64,000 nucleotides of DNA, from the NCBI GenBank assembly GCA_003164035.1, contig PLRS01000035.1, forward strand, positions 80,933 through 144,932, read 5' to 3'. Of this stretch, positions 56,144 through 64,000 are shown piece after piece; position 1 is the first letter of the stretch, and each line of letters starts with the position of its first letter. Both the position numbers and the translations under genes were made by a program. The notes under the pieces are model-generated. The model searched no databases. It worked only from the letters and a program-made list of their open reading frames with translations, and had not been told where the DNA came from. The DNA comes from Bryobacterales bacterium (GTDB taxonomy: Bacteria > Acidobacteriota > Terriglobia > Bryobacterales > Bryobacteraceae).

Positions 56144-58527
56144 CGTTCGCCCATAATGGTGACCGAACCGGCGGCGAGCCCCTCGGATCGGGCGGTCACC
56201 ACGATCTCGCCGGCGCCGCGCGCCACCACCAGAGCGACCGCGCGACCCTGGTACGCTACGCGTTCGTAGGACAGGAAGGGATCGTGGCTGCTGAGGTCGG
56301 CGCTATCGGTCGCCATGATGTAGCCCGGGAGCCGCGCTTCAAAGACGATGAGGTTGTCAGCGGCGGGAACCGGCACGCCGTTTTCGTCCACCACCCGCGC
56401 GGTGACGAACGCCACGCTTTCCCAGTCCGAGGCCAGTCTGGTGCGATCGGTTTCGAGCTCGATGCGGGCCGGCTTAGCGGCGGTGCGCAGTTCCGCCCGC
56501 GCCACCTCCTGTCCCTTATCGCGGCCGATGGCTTCCAGCTTGCCCGCCTCGAAGCCCACCTGCCAGGTACGGGCCGAAGCGTCCGCGGCCAGCGGCTTCG
56601 AGCCCAGCGAGCGACCGTTCAGCAGCAGCTCCGCCTCGTCGCAGTTGCTATACACTTCCACGTTCTCGTCGTGGCCGCTCAGATCGGCGGGCGTCCAATC
56701 GGAGCGGAGCGTCTCGACCGCGCGCCGCTGCCGCTCCTGCTGGGCGGCGTTCTCATAGCCCGGATCGGTCGCCGCCGCCACTGGCCCCGCCACTCGCCGT
56801 GCCACGTAGACCATGGGCTTGGCGGACCACCAGCTCATGCGCTCGTACCCGATCGGTTTGATGGCGCCGGTGCGGTCCAGCAGTCCCGATGGGCTTCCCA
56901 CCAGCGGCCAAGAGCGCGACTCGCCCAGATAATCCGCCGCGCTCCAGAGAAACTGGCCGGCGTAGGCGGGGTTGTCGCGCAGCGCCAGCCAGGCCCCGCG
57001 GTCGTGAGTGTTCTCCGTACCCAGAATCTTGCGCGTCGGCTTCGCCCGGTGCGCAGCCAGAATCTCGTCCTCGCGGTAGTTCTGCCCCACCACGTCCAGC
57101 ATGTCGGCCAGGCCGTCTTCGTAATCGTGGCTCACGTTCGGGCGGAACAGCGCCTGGGTCACCGGCCGCGTCGGATCGTAGGTGTGAAATGCCTCTATCA
57201 GCCCGCTCAGAATGCTTTTCGCCAGCTCCTGCTGCGGGGTGTCGCGAATTTCGTTGCCCGCGCTATAGAGAATCACGCTTGGGTGGTTGCGGTCGCGCAG
57301 CACCGTATCGCGCGTATCCTGCTGCGACCAGTCGGGGAAGTACAGGTGATAATCGTAGGGATTCTTAGCCGCCGTCCAGGTATCGAACATCTCATCCATC
57401 ACCAGAATGCCCATGCGATCGCACAAATCCAGAAACTCGGGCGCGGGTGGATTGTGCGCACTACGAATGGCATTCACGCCGATTTCCTTCAGCGCCCGCA
57501 GCCGGTGCTCCCAAACCCCCGCCGGCACCGCCATTCCCACCGCGCCGCCGTCCTCGTGCAGGCAGGCGCCTTTCAATTTGAAGTTTCGCCCGTTCAGCCA
57601 GAACCCCGTGGCCGCGTCGAAGTGGAACTCGCGAATCCCGAACAGGGTTTCCTCGTCGTCCACCACGTGGGCGCCGGCCTTGACGCGGGTCACCAGGCGG
57701 TATAGGGCGGCGTGGCCCACGTCCCACAGCTCCGGCTGCGGCACTTCCAGGTCGCGCGTCTCGGTGGCCGAGGACCTGGTGCCCAGCGTCGCGGCCACCG
57801 TTTCCCGATCGATCACCCGCCGCCCGTTCGGCGCAAATAACTCCAATTCCACCGAGAACGACCGCGGCACCGCGTCCTGGTTGACCACGATCGTGCTCAC
57901 GCGCACGGTCGCCGCCGCGGGGCCGATGCGCGGCGTGGTGACGAAAGTGGACCAACGCTGCAGGTGAACCGGTTCGGCGACGACCAGCCGGACGTGCCGG
58001 TAGATGCCCGCTCCCTGGTACCAGCGGGAAGCCGGCTGGGCCTGGTCGTCCACCCGCACCGCCAGCACGTTCTCACGGCCGTCCAGCAGCACGTGTCCGG
58101 TCAGTTCATACCCGAAGCTCACATATCCGTACGGCCGCTTGCCCAGGCGAAAGCCGTTGATCCAGACTTCGCTATTGGCCATCACGCCGTCGAATTCCAG
58201 GTACACCCGCCGGTTGGGCTCTTCGCGCAGGGTGAAATGCTTGCGGTACCACCCCACCCCCGAGGGCAAAAACGCACCCGCGCCGCCGGCCGGGGCTTCG
58301 GGGTCGAACGGGCCGTAGATGCTCCAGTCGTGGGGCGTATCGACGCGTTCCCAGGAGGCGTCGGCGAAGCCCGGATCCGATGCGCCGTTCACGTCGCCCC
58401 TGGTGAAACGCCAGTTCAGGTCGAACGCAATGGTCTCGCGGGAGGCTTGGGCCGGAACGGCCGCCAGCCAGCAGAGCATGGGAAATACCAGTAAATGCCT
58501 CAAGGCTTTAGCCTGTGACCAAATCAC
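56140..58527 (-). CDS. GH2 beta-galactosidase/beta-glucuronidase-like enzyme
   Basis: The 795-residue family GH2 enzyme has a signal peptide (PMLCWLAAVPAQA), a sugar-binding domain (VDTPHDWSIYGPF, WYQGAGIYRHVRLVV) and an Ig-like domain. A TIM barrel with acid/base E426 in YSAGNEIRDT and probable nucleophile E505 in LGTEN follows, then C-terminal beta domains. It begins with a GTG at 58527 that overlaps the upstream GH28 stop (GTGA). The substrate is probably a galactoside or uronide side chain released from plant polysaccharide. Confidence 0.93.
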   Translation of the reverse strand: MIWSQAKALRHLLVFPMLCWLAAVPAQASRETIAFDLNWRFTRGDVNGASDPGFADASWERVDTPHDWSIYGPFDPEAPAGGAGAFLPSGVGWYRKHFTLREEPNRRVYLEFDGVMANSEVWINGFRLGKRPYGYVSFGYELTGHVLLDGRENVLAVRVDDQAQPASRWYQGAGIYRHVRLVVAEPVHLQRWSTFVTTPRIGPAAATVRVSTIVVNQDAVPRSFSVELELFAPNGRRVIDRETVAATLGTRSSATETRDLEVPQPELWDVGHAALYRLVTRVKAGAHVVDDEETLFGIREFHFDAATGFWLNGRNFKLKGACLHEDGGAVGMAVPAGVWEHRLRALKEIGVNAIRSAHNPPAPEFLDLCDRMGILVMDEMFDTWTAAKNPYDYHLYFPDWSQQDTRDTVLRDRNHPSVILYSAGNEIRDTPQQELAKSILSGLIEAFHTYDPTRPVTQALFRPNVSHDYEDGLADMLDVVGQNYREDEILAAHRAKPTRKILGTENTHDRGAWLALRDNPAYAGQFLWSAADYLGESRSWPLVGSPSGLLDRTGAIKPIGYERMSWWSAKPMVYVARRVAGPVAAATDPGYENAAQQERQRRAVETLRSDWTPADLSGHDENVEVYSNCDEAELLLNGRSLGSKPLAADASARTWQVGFEAGKLEAIGRDKGQEVARAELRTAAKPARIELETDRTRLASDWESVAFVTARVVDENGVPVPAADNLIVFEARLPGYIMATDSADLSSHDPFLSYERVAYQGRAVALVVARGAGEIVVTARSEGLAAGSVTIMGER

Positions 58528-60059
58528 CTGCTCAGCCCTGGCAACGCCGCCGGCAGAACGGTCTTCTCCACCACCTTATCCAAGCGTATATCGTCCAGGC
58601 CGGGCGAGGCGTGGAACCAGAAATCGGTCACCTCGCGCAGAGCGAAGATTCCCGCTCCCGCCGCCCTCGAACCTGTTACATCGCGCAAGTCCGCGCCCGC
58701 CACGTCGAACAGCCAGAAAGCCGGCCGCGCATCTTCTTTCGCCGTTTCCACCCGCACCCCGTCCATGGCGATGCCCTTCACGTGCCGCAGGTAGAATCCG
58801 TAGGACGGCGTGACGCCGAACATATTGGGGTCGGGATAAGCGCTTTCCTTCTCCGGCGGCTCCAGCCCCGCCTGTTCGAGGGTCCCTCCGCCCCGATACG
58901 TTATGCGGATATTGCTCAGCCGCACGTCTTCCACCGGGTGCCCCGGTATGCCGCTCACGATCGCCGCATAGCGCGCATCGGCGCCGGATACCGTCACGTT
59001 GCTGATGGTGACCCGCCGCAGTTGCCCCACCGGCGTCCCCTCCGGCGAGCGCATCCGGCTGCCCAGGCGAATGAAAATCGGCGAGCTCACGATGTCCCGC
59101 ATGGTGAGGTTCGTCGCCACCACGTCTTCCAATACGCCGCCGTCCTCGCTTTCCAGAGCCAGTCCCCGGCTGCGCTCGAAGACGCAATTCGAGATGGCGA
59201 TGTTCTTGAATCCCCCGCTCGATTCGGTGCCCAGCTTGATCCGCCCGGTGACGCCGCCGTGGTCGGGCGCGTCCGGGTCGTTGCGCTCGTAGCGGCCGCT
59301 CAGAAAGGTGCCGCGGTCGTAGCCGCTCACTTCGCAATTGGCGATGGTGACGTTTTCCGTGTCGCGGAAAAATCCCAGCGCGTAGGTGGCTTTCAGCACG
59401 ATGGCGTCGTCCCAAGGCGAGTTGACGCTGGCATTGGCGATGCGCACGTGGCGGCAGGAATCGATATCGATGCCGTCGCGATTGGTGTCGATCTTGACGT
59501 TGTCGATGGTCAGATTATCCACGCCCGTGGCGAGGATGCCGAAATGCCCCGCCATCAGAATCGAAATGTCGCGCACGATCACGTTTCGGCAGAGCTTGAG
59601 CGCGATAGCCTTGTTGCCCACTCCCGGGTTGGCTTCCCGCGTCAGCCCTTTGCCCCAAATCACCCCCGGACCGAGAATGCTCACGTCCTCCAATCCCTCG
59701 CCCCAGATCAACGAATTGTGGAAGTGGCTGTGTCCGAAATCCTGGAAGCGCGACCACTGGTTCGGCTCCGCAGGTTCGTAGGCGGAGGCCTGACCGGTGG
59801 CCACCAGCGTGGCGCCCGAATCGAAATACAGCGTCAGGTGGCTGGCCAGATGGATCGACCCCGAAAGGTAGGTTCCGGCTGGGAATTCCACCCGCCCGCC
59901 GCCGGCCGCGCCGGCTGCATCGATGGCCCTCTGGATCGCCGCCGTGTCCAGCGCCCTGCCGTCGCCTTTGGCTCCGTAGGCGCGCACGTCGAACACCGCC
60001 GCGCCCGCCGGGAACGCCAGCGCCCAGCCCGCCAGCCACGCAATAAAGGTTGTCCTCAT
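58524..60059 (-). CDS. GH28 polygalacturonase/rhamnogalacturonase-like glycoside hydrolase
   Basis: I start this 511-residue enzyme at the ATG at 60059 (MRTTFIAWLAGWALAFPAGA), which gives a clean signal peptide. The open frame continues upstream into a decayed HTH gene. AVFDVRAYGAKGDGRALDTA opens the beta-helix, and the acids are in TNRDGIDIDSC and SPWDDAIVLK, with GRIKLGTESSGG later. It is longer than its downstream paralogue, with an extended C-terminal part. It is the first gene of the GH28-GH2-GH28 operon. No clear ribosome site or regulator is adjacent. Confidence 0.92.
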   Translation of the reverse strand: MRTTFIAWLAGWALAFPAGAAVFDVRAYGAKGDGRALDTAAIQRAIDAAGAAGGGRVEFPAGTYLSGSIHLASHLTLYFDSGATLVATGQASAYEPAEPNQWSRFQDFGHSHFHNSLIWGEGLEDVSILGPGVIWGKGLTREANPGVGNKAIALKLCRNVIVRDISILMAGHFGILATGVDNLTIDNVKIDTNRDGIDIDSCRHVRIANASVNSPWDDAIVLKATYALGFFRDTENVTIANCEVSGYDRGTFLSGRYERNDPDAPDHGGVTGRIKLGTESSGGFKNIAISNCVFERSRGLALESEDGGVLEDVVATNLTMRDIVSSPIFIRLGSRMRSPEGTPVGQLRRVTISNVTVSGADARYAAIVSGIPGHPVEDVRLSNIRITYRGGGTLEQAGLEPPEKESAYPDPNMFGVTPSYGFYLRHVKGIAMDGVRVETAKEDARPAFWLFDVAGADLRDVTGSRAAGAGIFALREVTDFWFHASPGLDDIRLDKVVEKTVLPAALPGLSR

Positions 60060-60129
60060 GCTGTTTCTATCGTAGTGCAGGACGGTTGGGCCGGTGCGGC
60101 GGTTGCCCATCGCCGCCACTCGTGTTGTT

Positions 60130-60420
60130 CGCGGTTGTGCATTCTTGTGCACTAATGGGCCGATGGGAGAACCGTATGCAGTCGGAGTCCGTCCTCGCAG
60201 CGAAAAGCGGGTGAGGAATTCGGATCGGTGAGGATGTTGCGGAGAGTTTCAAAGGCGCGGTAGGCGCAGTTGTGGCGAACGGCGGCTAACTAATGCCTCG
60301 CGGAGATCAGGCGAGTGGAGGCGCCAGTTGGCGATTTCGATGAATGCTTTTGGCGTCTGTCAGGCTGCTACGGCCTGGCGAGGGCCGACCACGAAAAGCG
60401 GCGCTCTGTCCAGGACAGAC
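60130..60420 (-). pseudogene. Decayed HTH gene, paralogue of the gene at 389-904
   Basis: Pieces of one protein appear in three frames. AKSIHRN is followed after a frameshift by IANWRLHSPDLREAL, matching [20 protein letters not shown] of the intact gene. After another shift comes YRAFETLRNILTDPNSS, matching [17 protein letters not shown] final MHKNAQ in a further frame matches the segment before its SEC-C motif. No intact frame remains. It fills the gap between the GH28 gene and the small exported protein, together with half of a repeat near 60510. Confidence 0.6.
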
Positions 60421-60559
60421 CATCGCTATTCTAAGGAGCACCTACGCAGGCTGTCGAAGGGGCACAAGTTCGCCGCCGCTGGGGCTGCCGATATTGACGG
60501 ATGGCGACCACCCCGTAGGGGAGCGGTTGCCCGAAACACGAAATCGCACCGATCCGGAG

Positions 60560-60856
60560 CTAATGAATGTCTATCTTCAGCAGGGCGTCCGAGTGTTCGT
60601 GCCGCCAGTCCCAGTATGCCTGTTGATCGTTGACTTTGAGCTTGGCGAAGTCGCGATTCTTGCGGTGGTTCTGCGTCACGTACACGCGATACGCCTGATC
60701 TTCGTGACTGTCCCACTGATGATCGTCGTTGTGTTTCTTGTCGTGGTAGGTGCGGGCGTTTTCAGCTCGCAACGTGATTGGAGCGACTGCAATCGGGGCT
60801 ACAAGGGCGGCGCACAGCAAGGCCGCATTCAAAAAACGGGTCATTCGTTGTCTCAT
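60560..60856 (-). CDS. Small exported protein, charged repeat-like core
   Basis: A 98-residue protein from the ATG at 60856 (another ATG at 60844 is possible). A signal peptide (LNAALLCAALVAPIAVAPIT) precedes a highly polar core rich in His, Asp, Lys and Trp: TYHDKKHNDDHQWDSHEDQA, YRVYVTQNHRKNRDFAKL and QAYWDWRHEHSD. I recall similar small exported proteins from acidobacterial genomes but know no function. The His/Asp density could bind metal. Confidence 0.65.
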   Translation of the reverse strand: MRQRMTRFLNAALLCAALVAPIAVAPITLRAENARTYHDKKHNDDHQWDSHEDQAYRVYVTQNHRKNRDFAKLKVNDQQAYWDWRHEHSDALLKIDIH

Positions 60857-60992
60857 GGCCGTCGGTAAGTGCAATCGTCGCGCCAACCCTCGATAACGAT
60901 GAATACAGGCACGGGTGCGCCCGCGCAGAGTGCAGAAACTGCATATGGACCTGCGAGAGTTGCCGCGGAAGCGGGAGCAGTGCAGTCGAAGT

Positions 60993-61406
60993 TCAAGCTC
61001 CCGCGGCTTGACGGGTTAGAGGGGCTCGATTGGAAACCCGAGCGCCCTGGCTGCGCACATCCCAGACCCACCGGGCGCCCCATTCACGTTCCCATATTTC
61101 CCAATGTCCCTCCCATCGTTCCCATCCGAACTTGGCCACCATTTCGGACCCCGTGCCAGTAGCGCGGCGGGGGGGCGATGGACATCCGGACGGATCTTCG
61201 CGCTTCGCGGTGAGCGCGTTTCTGAGGGTCGCTTCCGCCCGGAGCCAATGTTCCAATTCCGACCCAGGGGGACAGCCGCTATTCAGCCACAATCGATACG
61301 CAACCGTGGCGATTTCGTTTTCAGTCGGGTTGACAGTTCGGGCTGTTTTCCCGGGCTCACCGGCGGTACTCGTTTCACGCACCATCTTGGCTGCTTGGCC
61401 TGCCAT
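60993..61406 (-). CDS. DUF2934-containing protein
   Basis: The 137-residue protein has a DUF2934-like segment at about 30-65: EIATVAYRLWLNSGCPPGSE then EHWLRAEATLRN. This short helical module (AYxLW...G.P.G....HWL.AE) occurs in many proteobacterial and acidobacterial proteins of unknown function. The rest is rich in Trp, Arg and Gly and may be disordered. The ATG at 61406 has AAGGA about eight bases upstream. Confidence 0.65.
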   Translation of the reverse strand: MAGQAAKMVRETSTAGEPGKTARTVNPTENEIATVAYRLWLNSGCPPGSELEHWLRAEATLRNALTAKREDPSGCPSPPRRATGTGSEMVAKFGWERWEGHWEIWEREWGARWVWDVRSQGARVSNRAPLTRQAAGA

Positions 61407-61803
61407 GGTCGCTTTCCTTCGGGGGCGCTAAGCCGCAATGGATGGGCCTACGGAAACGGGCACTCCGGATTCAGTGGCCCGGCGGGACTGTTTTGGGTCC
61501 CGCCCATGCGAAACTCAGGGCGACATTGAGGCCTTACTGCATTCAGCCTCATACTGTAAGCGATCTGGGGTGTGGCTCACCCGCGGAGAGCAGAGAACCT
61601 GTCTGCCACAACAAAGAAGCCCAGACACGAGATCCGACCGATCTTAATACCATATATATTGTGTGCCGGCTCCTGGCTTCTGTCAATGGGGACGGGCGGC
61701 GATGGGCGGCCAGTCGTTTTGTATGCGGACGTTCGGGGATTGGTGCGAGCGTGCGATACCAGCCAACGCGTTTGGAGGGAACAAACGCGCACGGCTTACA
61801 ATA
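61407..61803. other. Gene-free stretch between DUF2934 gene and tilS
   Basis: Holds a hairpin GGCGGGAC-8 bases-GTCCCGCC (61481-61504) and, before tilS, a TACAAT that could be a -10 element (about 61797-61802). I see no RNA gene or convincing coding frame. Confidence 0.35.
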
Positions 61804-63246
61804 GTGTTTACTTTGCTGGAACGCATTTGGCGCACGATCGAGCGCTACCGGATGTTTCGATCGGGACAGAAGGTGGGCGTTGCGGTTTCGGGCGGGGCCG
61901 ATTCGGTGGGCCTGGCGGCGGTGCTGCGCGAACTGGCGCCGCGCTTCGGGCTAGGGCTGAGCGTTTTGCATCTGGACCACGGGTTGCGCGGCGAAGAATC
62001 GCGCGGGGACGCTGAGTTTGTGCGCGAACTGGCGGCTTCCTGGGGTCTTCCCGTGGTCGTTCAGACGGCACGAATGCCGGCGGATGGAAACCTGGAGGAA
62101 GCCGCTCGAAAAGCACGCCTGGGGTTTTTTCGCCAGCAGATGGGTAGCGGCGCGGTGGACCGGGTGGCGCTCGGCCATACGCGCTCGGACCAGGCCGAGA
62201 CGGTGCTGTTCCGGTTTCTGCGTGGGGCGGGATCGGCCGGCCTGGCCGCCATCCGGCCGGTCACGGCCAGCGGCCTGGTGCGCCCATTGATCGACGTGGA
62301 GCGAAGCGAGGTCAGGGCATGGCTGCGGCGCTGCGGCATCGGCTGGCGCGAGGATTCGAGCAATCGGGATCCGGCCTTTGCCCGCAACCGCATCCGCCAC
62401 CAGCTCTTGCCGCGTCTTTCGGCCGATTGGAATCCGGCGCTCGAAGCCACGCTGGCGCGCACCGCCGATTGGGCGCTGGCCGAAGAAAGCTACTGGCGGG
62501 AAGAAATCGGCCGGCTGGCGGAAGCGCTGTTCACCCGCCGGGGCGACGCCATCGTGGTCGGAGCCGATCGGTTGGCAGGATTGCCGCTGGCAGCCGCCCG
62601 GCGGTTGGTGCGCCGCGCGGTGGAAGAGGTGAAAGGCGATTTGCGCGGCATCGGCTTCGACCACATTCAGGCAATGCTGGATTTAGCCGGCGCTTCCCAA
62701 GGCCATGGGCGGGTGGAGGCGCGCGGGCTGGAGGCGATGCGCTCGCTCGATTGGTTGCGCTTTGCGCCCGGCCGCGTCGCGCGGCCCGCCTACCGGCTGG
62801 CGGTTTCCGTGCCCCCGTGTGTGGTCCGGCCCGGCGAGGACTTTGCGATTTGCCTGGAACTGGCTGAAAACAGGGGAACTTTTGGCAATGACGATTGCGT
62901 ATATAATGAAGGAATGGACTGCCTGGACTGGCGTTCGGTGTCCGGTCCGCTGGAGCTGCGAAGCTGGTTGCCAGGCGACCGTTATCACCCCGCGGGGCGT
63001 TCCGGCGAAGAGAAGTTAAAAACCCTCTTTGAAAGTTACCGAATTCCAGTGTGGGAGCGTTGGGAGTGGCCGGTTCTCGTCAAGGGGTCCACGATTCTCT
63101 GGACGCGCCGTTTCGGTTCGTCGGTGGCGGCCGCGGCGACTCGGACCAGCCAAATGGTACTGCGGGTCCGGGAAATTGCGCCGGAGGATGCAGAACGGGA
63201 ATCGGGACTCCAGCGTCGTGCGTCTAACAGTATTGGGGCCGAGTAG
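61804..63246 (+). CDS. tilS: tRNA(Ile)-lysidine synthase TilS
   Basis: The 480-residue enzyme puts lysidine on C34 of the tRNA-Ile that reads AUA codons. The PP-loop is S29-G-G-A-D-S34, followed by LHLDHGLRGEESRGDAEFV, GNLEEAARKARLGFF, ALGHTRSDQAETVLFRFLRG and FARNRIRHQLLP. The C-terminal domain has LRSWLPGDRYHPAGRSGEEK and LKTLFESYRIPVWERWEWPV. The frame is open to 61663 with no better start. I choose a GTG at 61804 (a TTG at 61813 is also possible). Neither has a ribosome site. It is directly followed by ftsH. Confidence 0.93.
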   Translation: MFTLLERIWRTIERYRMFRSGQKVGVAVSGGADSVGLAAVLRELAPRFGLGLSVLHLDHGLRGEESRGDAEFVRELAASWGLPVVVQTARMPADGNLEEAARKARLGFFRQQMGSGAVDRVALGHTRSDQAETVLFRFLRGAGSAGLAAIRPVTASGLVRPLIDVERSEVRAWLRRCGIGWREDSSNRDPAFARNRIRHQLLPRLSADWNPALEATLARTADWALAEESYWREEIGRLAEALFTRRGDAIVVGADRLAGLPLAAARRLVRRAVEEVKGDLRGIGFDHIQAMLDLAGASQGHGRVEARGLEAMRSLDWLRFAPGRVARPAYRLAVSVPPCVVRPGEDFAICLELAENRGTFGNDDCVYNEGMDCLDWRSVSGPLELRSWLPGDRYHPAGRSGEEKLKTLFESYRIPVWERWEWPVLVKGSTILWTRRFGSSVAAAATRTSQMVLRVREIAPEDAERESGLQRRASNSIGAE

Positions 63247-63255
63247 GGAGGTTTC

Positions 63256-64000
63256 GTGAATTCGAACGTTAAGACAATCATCTTCTGGGTGGCATTGATC
63301 TCGCTGGCGGTCATGCTGATCGCGGTAGTCAAGACCGGCCAGGGGAAGAAGGAAGACCCACTCACCTTCACCGAGTTCCTGAACAAGGTGCAGGCCGGCG
63401 AGATCAAGGACGTGACCATCACCGGCGACGAAGTGCACGGCGATTATTCCAACCGTAACCAGGGTTTGGCCACCACGATTCCTCTGAACTACCCGGATCT
63501 ATATAAGACCCTGAACGAGAAGAACGTGAACGTGACCATGAAGCCCACCAATTCGAGCGGCTGGGTTTCGATCCTGGTCAATGCCTCGCCCTTCATCGTG
63601 GTGCTGGCGTTCTGGATTTTCATGATGCGCCAGATGCAAAGCGGTGGGAATAAGGCGCTCAGCTTCGGCAAGAGCCGCGCCCGGCTGCATTCCACCCAGC
63701 AGAAAAAGGTGACCTTTAAGGACGTGGCCGGGGTGGAGGAAGCCAAGGAGGAGCTGCAGGAGATTATCGAATTCCTTCGCGAGCCGCAGAAGTTTCAGAA
63801 GCTGGGCGGGCGGATTCCCAAGGGCGTGCTGCTGATCGGGGCTCCGGGAACGGGTAAAACGCTTATGGCCCGCGCTATTGCCGGCGAAGCGAGCGTACCG
63901 TTCTTTTCCATTTCGGGCTCGGATTTCGTGGAGATGTTCGTGGGCGTAGGCGCAAGCCGCGTACGCGACCTTTTTGAACAGGGCAAGAAGAACGCCCCCT
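63256..64000 (+). CDS. ftsH: ATP-dependent zinc metalloprotease FtsH (C-terminus beyond window)
   Basis: About 248 residues are visible before the window ends. The start is a GTG at 63256 with GGGAGG four bases upstream. It shows membrane helix 1 ([19 protein letters not shown]), the periplasmic domain ([20 protein letters not shown]), helix 2 ([15 protein letters not shown]), and the AAA+ start [20 protein letters not shown] with Walker [21 protein letters not shown] and [15 protein letters not shown]. The zinc protease domain lies outside. tilS-ftsH is a common gene order. It degrades membrane proteins and some regulators. Confidence 0.97.
   Translation, partial: MNSNVKTIIFWVALISLAVMLIAVVKTGQGKKEDPLTFTEFLNKVQAGEIKDVTITGDEVHGDYSNRNQGLATTIPLNYPDLYKTLNEKNVNVTMKPTNSSGWVSILVNASPFIVVLAFWIFMMRQMQSGGNKALSFGKSRARLHSTQQKKVTFKDVAGVEEAKEELQEIIEFLREPQKFQKLGGRIPKGVLLIGAPGTGKTLMARAIAGEASVPFFSISGSDFVEMFVGVGASRVRDLFEQGKKNAP

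Noticed and set aside
61481..61504. Terminator near the DUF2934 gene
   Set aside because: The hairpin GGCGGGAC/GTCCCGCC lacks a T-run on either strand and lies upstream of the gene, not after it.

Overview
The window is a 64 kb, high-GC stretch of a bacterial chromosome. Four protein types point to Acidobacteriota, most likely the Solibacter/Bryobacter group. They are two large exported proteins ending in the Solibacter-type C-terminal domain (TIGR03437-like), a VWFA protein of the acidobacterial type, and a PadR regulator overlapping an ADOP-type (acidobacterial duplicated orphan permease) MacB/FtsX permease. The taxon is inferred from these families, not from a marker-gene comparison. I see no rRNA, tRNA, CRISPR array, riboswitch or transposase gene.

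Layout. 1-4 kb (minus strand): the start of an exported BACON-like protein, an HTH/SEC-C protein, and a decaying patch. That patch holds a GH59 galactosylceramidase-like gene broken by an in-frame TGA and a PIN-type toxin whose antitoxin is frameshifted. 4.3-21.4 kb (minus): a nearly complete division and cell wall (dcw) cluster in the order mraZ-rsmH-ftsL-ftsI-murE-murF-mraY-murD-ftsW-murG-murC-ftsQ-ftsA-ftsZ. It encodes meso-DAP peptidoglycan precursor synthesis and the divisome; murB and ddl are not in it. Its genes overlap or nearly touch except at four gaps, and each gap is filled with palindromic repeats. 21.7-31.2 kb: three big exported proteins. 31.2-33.7 kb: an AlgI-like O-acyltransferase with an SGNH-like partner. 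33.9-39.9 kb: a tripartite RND efflux operon. 40.4-46.5 kb: a tight operon of a thioredoxin-like protein, mtnA, a CPBP protease, a protein of unknown function and uvrA.

46.6-49.1 kb (plus): a zinc-ribbon protein, an RluD-type pseudouridine synthase and a VWFA protein. 49.1-60.1 kb (minus): a miniature flagellar-rod-like protein, the ADOP/PadR pair, metX-metW, and a GH28-GH2-GH28 operon for plant polysaccharide breakdown. 60.1-61.4 kb: a wrecked paralogue of the HTH/SEC-C gene, a small exported protein and a DUF2934 protein. 61.8-64 kb (plus): tilS and the start of ftsH.

The most distinctive signal is several families of short palindromic elements scattered between genes. One has inserted in frame into the signal-peptide coding region of the RND outer-membrane lipoprotein, and another shows an inverted central segment in one of three copies. 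FtsZ departs from the family consensus in two nucleotide-binding loops, and a 1489-residue exported protein combines LGFP-like repeats with a papain-fold-like region that appears to lack its histidine. I did not find a clear new defence or biosynthetic system. The strongest candidates for something undescribed are the repeat families and the giant exported protein.
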